DNA from: Anaerolineales bacterium UBA832
GTDB taxonomy: Bacteria > Chloroflexota > Anaerolineae > Anaerolineales > UBA11657
DNA: 7,491 bases
Assembly (NCBI GenBank): GCA_002296125.1
Contig: DBHI01000128.1
Location: 1-7,491 of the forward strand
Direction of reading: 5' to 3'
In this document: positions 5,364 through 7,491 of the stretch, in pieces
Numbering within the stretch: the stretch's first letter is position 1
Layout of the letters: the number at the start of each line of letters is the position of its first letter
Made by a program: the position numbers and the translations under genes
The notes under the pieces: model-generated
Databases searched by the model: none
What the model saw: only the letters and a program-made list of their open reading frames with translations
Told to the model about the DNA's origin: nothing

Positions 5364-7491
5364 ATGAAAAAAGTAATTCTCATAATACAATTTTTAATAT
5401 TTCAAAATATTGTTGGTCAAACGTATAATGATAGAGTTCTAATATATATTGAAAATTCTGTAAAGAATTTTGAAATCATTGAAAACTCTAATAAAACAAA
5501 TGTAGATGAATTGAACGACGAGCTAGAGAATATTGGTGCAACAAAAATAAGGCAGTGGCTTCCTAATGCTAGGCCTACCGATCGTGATGGAGATACGTAT
5601 TTAAATCGATATTACATAATTGAATTGGGTTCGGATCGTGAGGATATAAATTTGATACTCCAGAGTATTGAAAATGTAGGTTGTGTTTACAGTTCTGAAA
5701 CCATGATAATAATGAAGCCTGATTATATTCCAAACGATCAGCGATGGAATCAGCAGTATGGACTGCAACTTATCGAGGCTGATCTTGCGTACGATTTATG
5801 GGATATCGATAATGGAGAAATTCCAGGTGCTGTAGAGGATGGAGAAATCGTTGTAGCTATTTCTGATATTGGACTTCAGTGGGATCATCCCGACTTGGTA
5901 GGGAACGTCTGGCAAAATTTAGGTGAAGATGCTGATGGCGATGGAGTGGTGATCGTACAATCTGGAAATACGTGGGTTTTTGACCCTGATGATATTAATG
6001 GAATTGATGATGATGAAGATGGATATGAGGATAATTTTATAGGTTGGGATATTGCGTTTAATGATAACGATCCAATGCCAATTAATAACGGCTATGATCA
6101 TGGAACTAATGTTGCTGGGTGTGTATCATCTGCTACTAACAATAATATTGGAGTAGCATCGATTGGTTGGTCTGTAAAATTAATGGGTTTAAATGTTTCA
6201 AATGATGGATATTACATTCAATATGGAGGACAAAGCATTCTTACAGCTGCTCAAATGGGTGCTGATGTGATAAACATGAGTTGGGGGGGTGTTGGCGGAT
6301 GTAGTTACACTGCTCTAATTAATAATGCTTATAATAATTACGGTTGCATTCTTGTCACTTCAGCAGGAAATGGAGGATCGGATGGGAATACTGATTTTGA
6401 TCTCCACACTCCGTCCTCATGTAATAATGTAATATCTGTATCAGCCACTGGTCCAAATGATAATTTTGGATGCTGGGCAACGGCTGGTGAAACAGTTGAT
6501 CTTTGTGCCCCAGGAGAAAGTATTTGGACGACTAACGTAAGCGGTAGTTACGGAAGTTATTGGGGAACTTCATTTAGTTCTCCTATTGTTGCGGGGGCGG
6601 TCGCTTTAGTGTGGTCAAAATTTCCTGATGCGGACCAAGAATGGGTTGAAGAAAGGATTATTTCAAATACAGACGAGTTTTCAGATATGAATGGTTCTTG
6701 CCAAGGTAATAGTTTAGAGGGCATGCTAGGGACAGGTCGGTTAAATATTTTTAAAGCCTTAAGTGCTGGTATCATGCCTAGCCTTTATATCTCAGATGTT
6801 AATTACTTGAATGATACAGATGATGATGGTATCTTGAACCCTGGTGAACAGGTGCAAGTAAAGCTTATAGTTGGCAATGAGCAAGGATGGGCAGATGCAG
6901 AAAATGTAGTTGCCACAATATCTACTGAAGATGATAGAATAGCAATTATTGATAATACGATTGAGTTTACTAATACGATAAGTGCTGGTTCTAGTTCATT
7001 TACTTTGGTTGACCATTTTTTATTGTATGCATTTGAGGATGCGCAACTAGGCAATGTGCCTTGCACAGTACACCTCCAAGCAGGTACTGAAGAAAATCTT
7101 TATGAAACCACATTTCAAATAGAAATTAACATATCCCTAGATCAAAATGGTTTTCCTGTAGCAGGTATGGCGATCAAATCTTCTCCTATCATTGCGGATG
7201 TTGATGGTAATTCAATAGGTGAAGTCTATTTTGGCAGTGACAATGGGAACTTTTATGGTTATACAATAGGTGGTAATGAGCAGTGGGGGTTTCCATTTAA
7301 TACAGGTGCAAATGTTCGTTCAAGCGCAGCGGTGAGAGATGTGGATATGGATGGTGTAAAAGAAATTGTTTTTGGATCGAACGATGGGAACCTATATATC
7401 ATTAATGCTTTTGGTATGCAGGAACTTTCGTACTGGCAATCAGGTATGATTATTGGTTCCCCTGCACTAGTTGATTTAGATCAAAATGGAG
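5364..7491 (+). CDS. Subtilisin-family (S8) serine protease with C-terminal repeat region, 3' end cut by window
   Basis: Secreted endopeptidase; 709 codons are open to the window edge with no stop. Residues 1-18 or so form a signal peptide (MKKVILIIQFLIFQNIVG). Residues about 20-125 resemble a subtilase propeptide, ending near the typical NDQRWNQQYGLQLI at 127-140. The catalytic domain runs about 145-460: Asp168 in AISDIGLQWDHPDL, His246 in DHGTNVAG, oxyanion-hole Asn336 in SAGN and nucleophile Ser403 in GTSFSSPIVAG. All are present, so it should be active. An acidic insert between Asp and His (207-225, including DDDEDG) probably binds calcium, as in related FCB subtilases. Residues 471-590 look like an Ig/CARDB-like beta domain (DTDDDGILNPGEQV). 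From 606, repeats of the SSP...DVDGD...FGS.DGN type begin, as in FG-GAP/VCBS propellers. The start is the ATG 12 bases after the previous stop; it has only an A-rich leader and no GGAG. A T9SS tail is expected but not visible. Confidence 0.93.
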   Translation, partial: MKKVILIIQFLIFQNIVGQTYNDRVLIYIENSVKNFEIIENSNKTNVDELNDELENIGATKIRQWLPNARPTDRDGDTYLNRYYIIELGSDREDINLILQSIENVGCVYSSETMIIMKPDYIPNDQRWNQQYGLQLIEADLAYDLWDIDNGEIPGAVEDGEIVVAISDIGLQWDHPDLVGNVWQNLGEDADGDGVVIVQSGNTWVFDPDDINGIDDDEDGYEDNFIGWDIAFNDNDPMPINNGYDHGTNVAGCVSSATNNNIGVASIGWSVKLMGLNVSNDGYYIQYGGQSILTAAQMGADVINMSWGGVGGCSYTALINNAYNNYGCILVTSAGNGGSDGNTDFDLHTPSSCNNVISVSATGPNDNFGCWATAGETVDLCAPGESIWTTNVSGSYGSYWGTSFSSPIVAGAVALVWSKFPDADQEWVEERIISNTDEFSDMNGSCQGNSLEGMLGTGRLNIFKALSAGIMPSLYISDVNYLNDTDDDGILNPGEQVQVKLIVGNEQGWADAENVVATISTEDDRIAIIDNTIEFTNTISAGSSSFTLVDHFLLYAFEDAQLGNVPCTVHLQAGTEENLYETTFQIEINISLDQNGFPVAGMAIKSSPIIADVDGNSIGEVYFGSDNGNFYGYTIGGNEQWGFPFNTGANVRSSAAVRDVDMDGVKEIVFGSNDGNLYIINAFGMQELSYWQSGMIIGSPALVDLDQNG
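7179..7491 (+). repeat. FG-GAP/VCBS-like propeller repeats in the protease C-terminus (partial)
   Basis: Two repeats and the start of a third are visible in protein. They begin near residues 606 (SSPIIADVDGN, then EVYFGSDNGNFYGY), 653 (SSAAVRDVDMDG, then EIVFGSNDGNLYII) and 698 (GSPALVDLDQNG). The period is 45-47 residues. The DxDxDG-type turns are typical of calcium-binding blades in integrin-like and VCBS propellers. The array continues past the window edge. Confidence 0.7.

Noticed and set aside
6557..7066. Minus-strand open frames at 6557-6775 and 6803-7066, and one at 5919-6101
   Set aside because: All lie opposite the protease gene, where conserved S8 motifs show the real frame.
1..7491. 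CRISPR array, tRNA/rRNA, insertion sequence or phage genes
   Set aside because: No regularly spaced DNA repeats, no terminal inverted repeats or transposase motifs, and nearly the whole window is occupied by three coherent coding genes.

Overview
The window carries three large genes on the + strand and nothing on the - strand that I consider real. All three products begin with a short signal peptide. The first two end in the same kind of C-terminal sorting tail, with the motif NYPNPFNP, a 'SGVY.Y' strand and a final VLMK. This matches the type IX secretion system (T9SS) type A sorting domain. The NYPNPFNP wording is typical of Fibrobacteres-Chlorobi-Bacteroidetes (FCB) lineages outside Bacteroidetes proper, such as Marinimicrobia/SAR406, Ignavibacteria, Calditrichaeota or Cloacimonadota. 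With the AT-rich sequence and acidic, Asn/Asp/Gly-rich proteins, I favour a marine FCB bacterium, most likely Marinimicrobia-like. That placement is inference from motif style, not a search result.

Layout: 1-116 is a noncoding leader with no convincing promoter. 129-2399 encodes a 756-residue exported protein with Asp-box motifs (sialidase/BNR-like beta-propeller style) and a T9SS tail. 2400-2498 holds a strong 13-bp hairpin and the ribosome binding site of the next gene. 2499-5351 encodes a 950-residue multidomain exported protein: jelly-roll/MAM-like modules resembling the C-terminal part of immune inhibitor A proteins, a fibronectin type III domain that appears split by an inserted domain, a second copy of that inserted domain, and a T9SS tail. 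Twelve bases later, 5364 to the window edge encodes the first 709 residues of a subtilisin-family (S8) protease with an intact catalytic Asp/His/Ser and the start of a C-terminal repeat (FG-GAP/propeller-like) region. Its 3' end lies outside the window.

The second and third genes are probably co-transcribed because of the 12-base gap. The first is separated from them by the hairpin. The likely common theme is secretion to, and display on, the outer surface: two adhesive or binding proteins and a protease. The substrates cannot be read from the sequence. I see no RNA genes, CRISPR arrays, insertion sequences, integrases or toxin/defence genes. The window looks like an ordinary cell-surface locus with some unusual domain architecture rather than a clearly new system.
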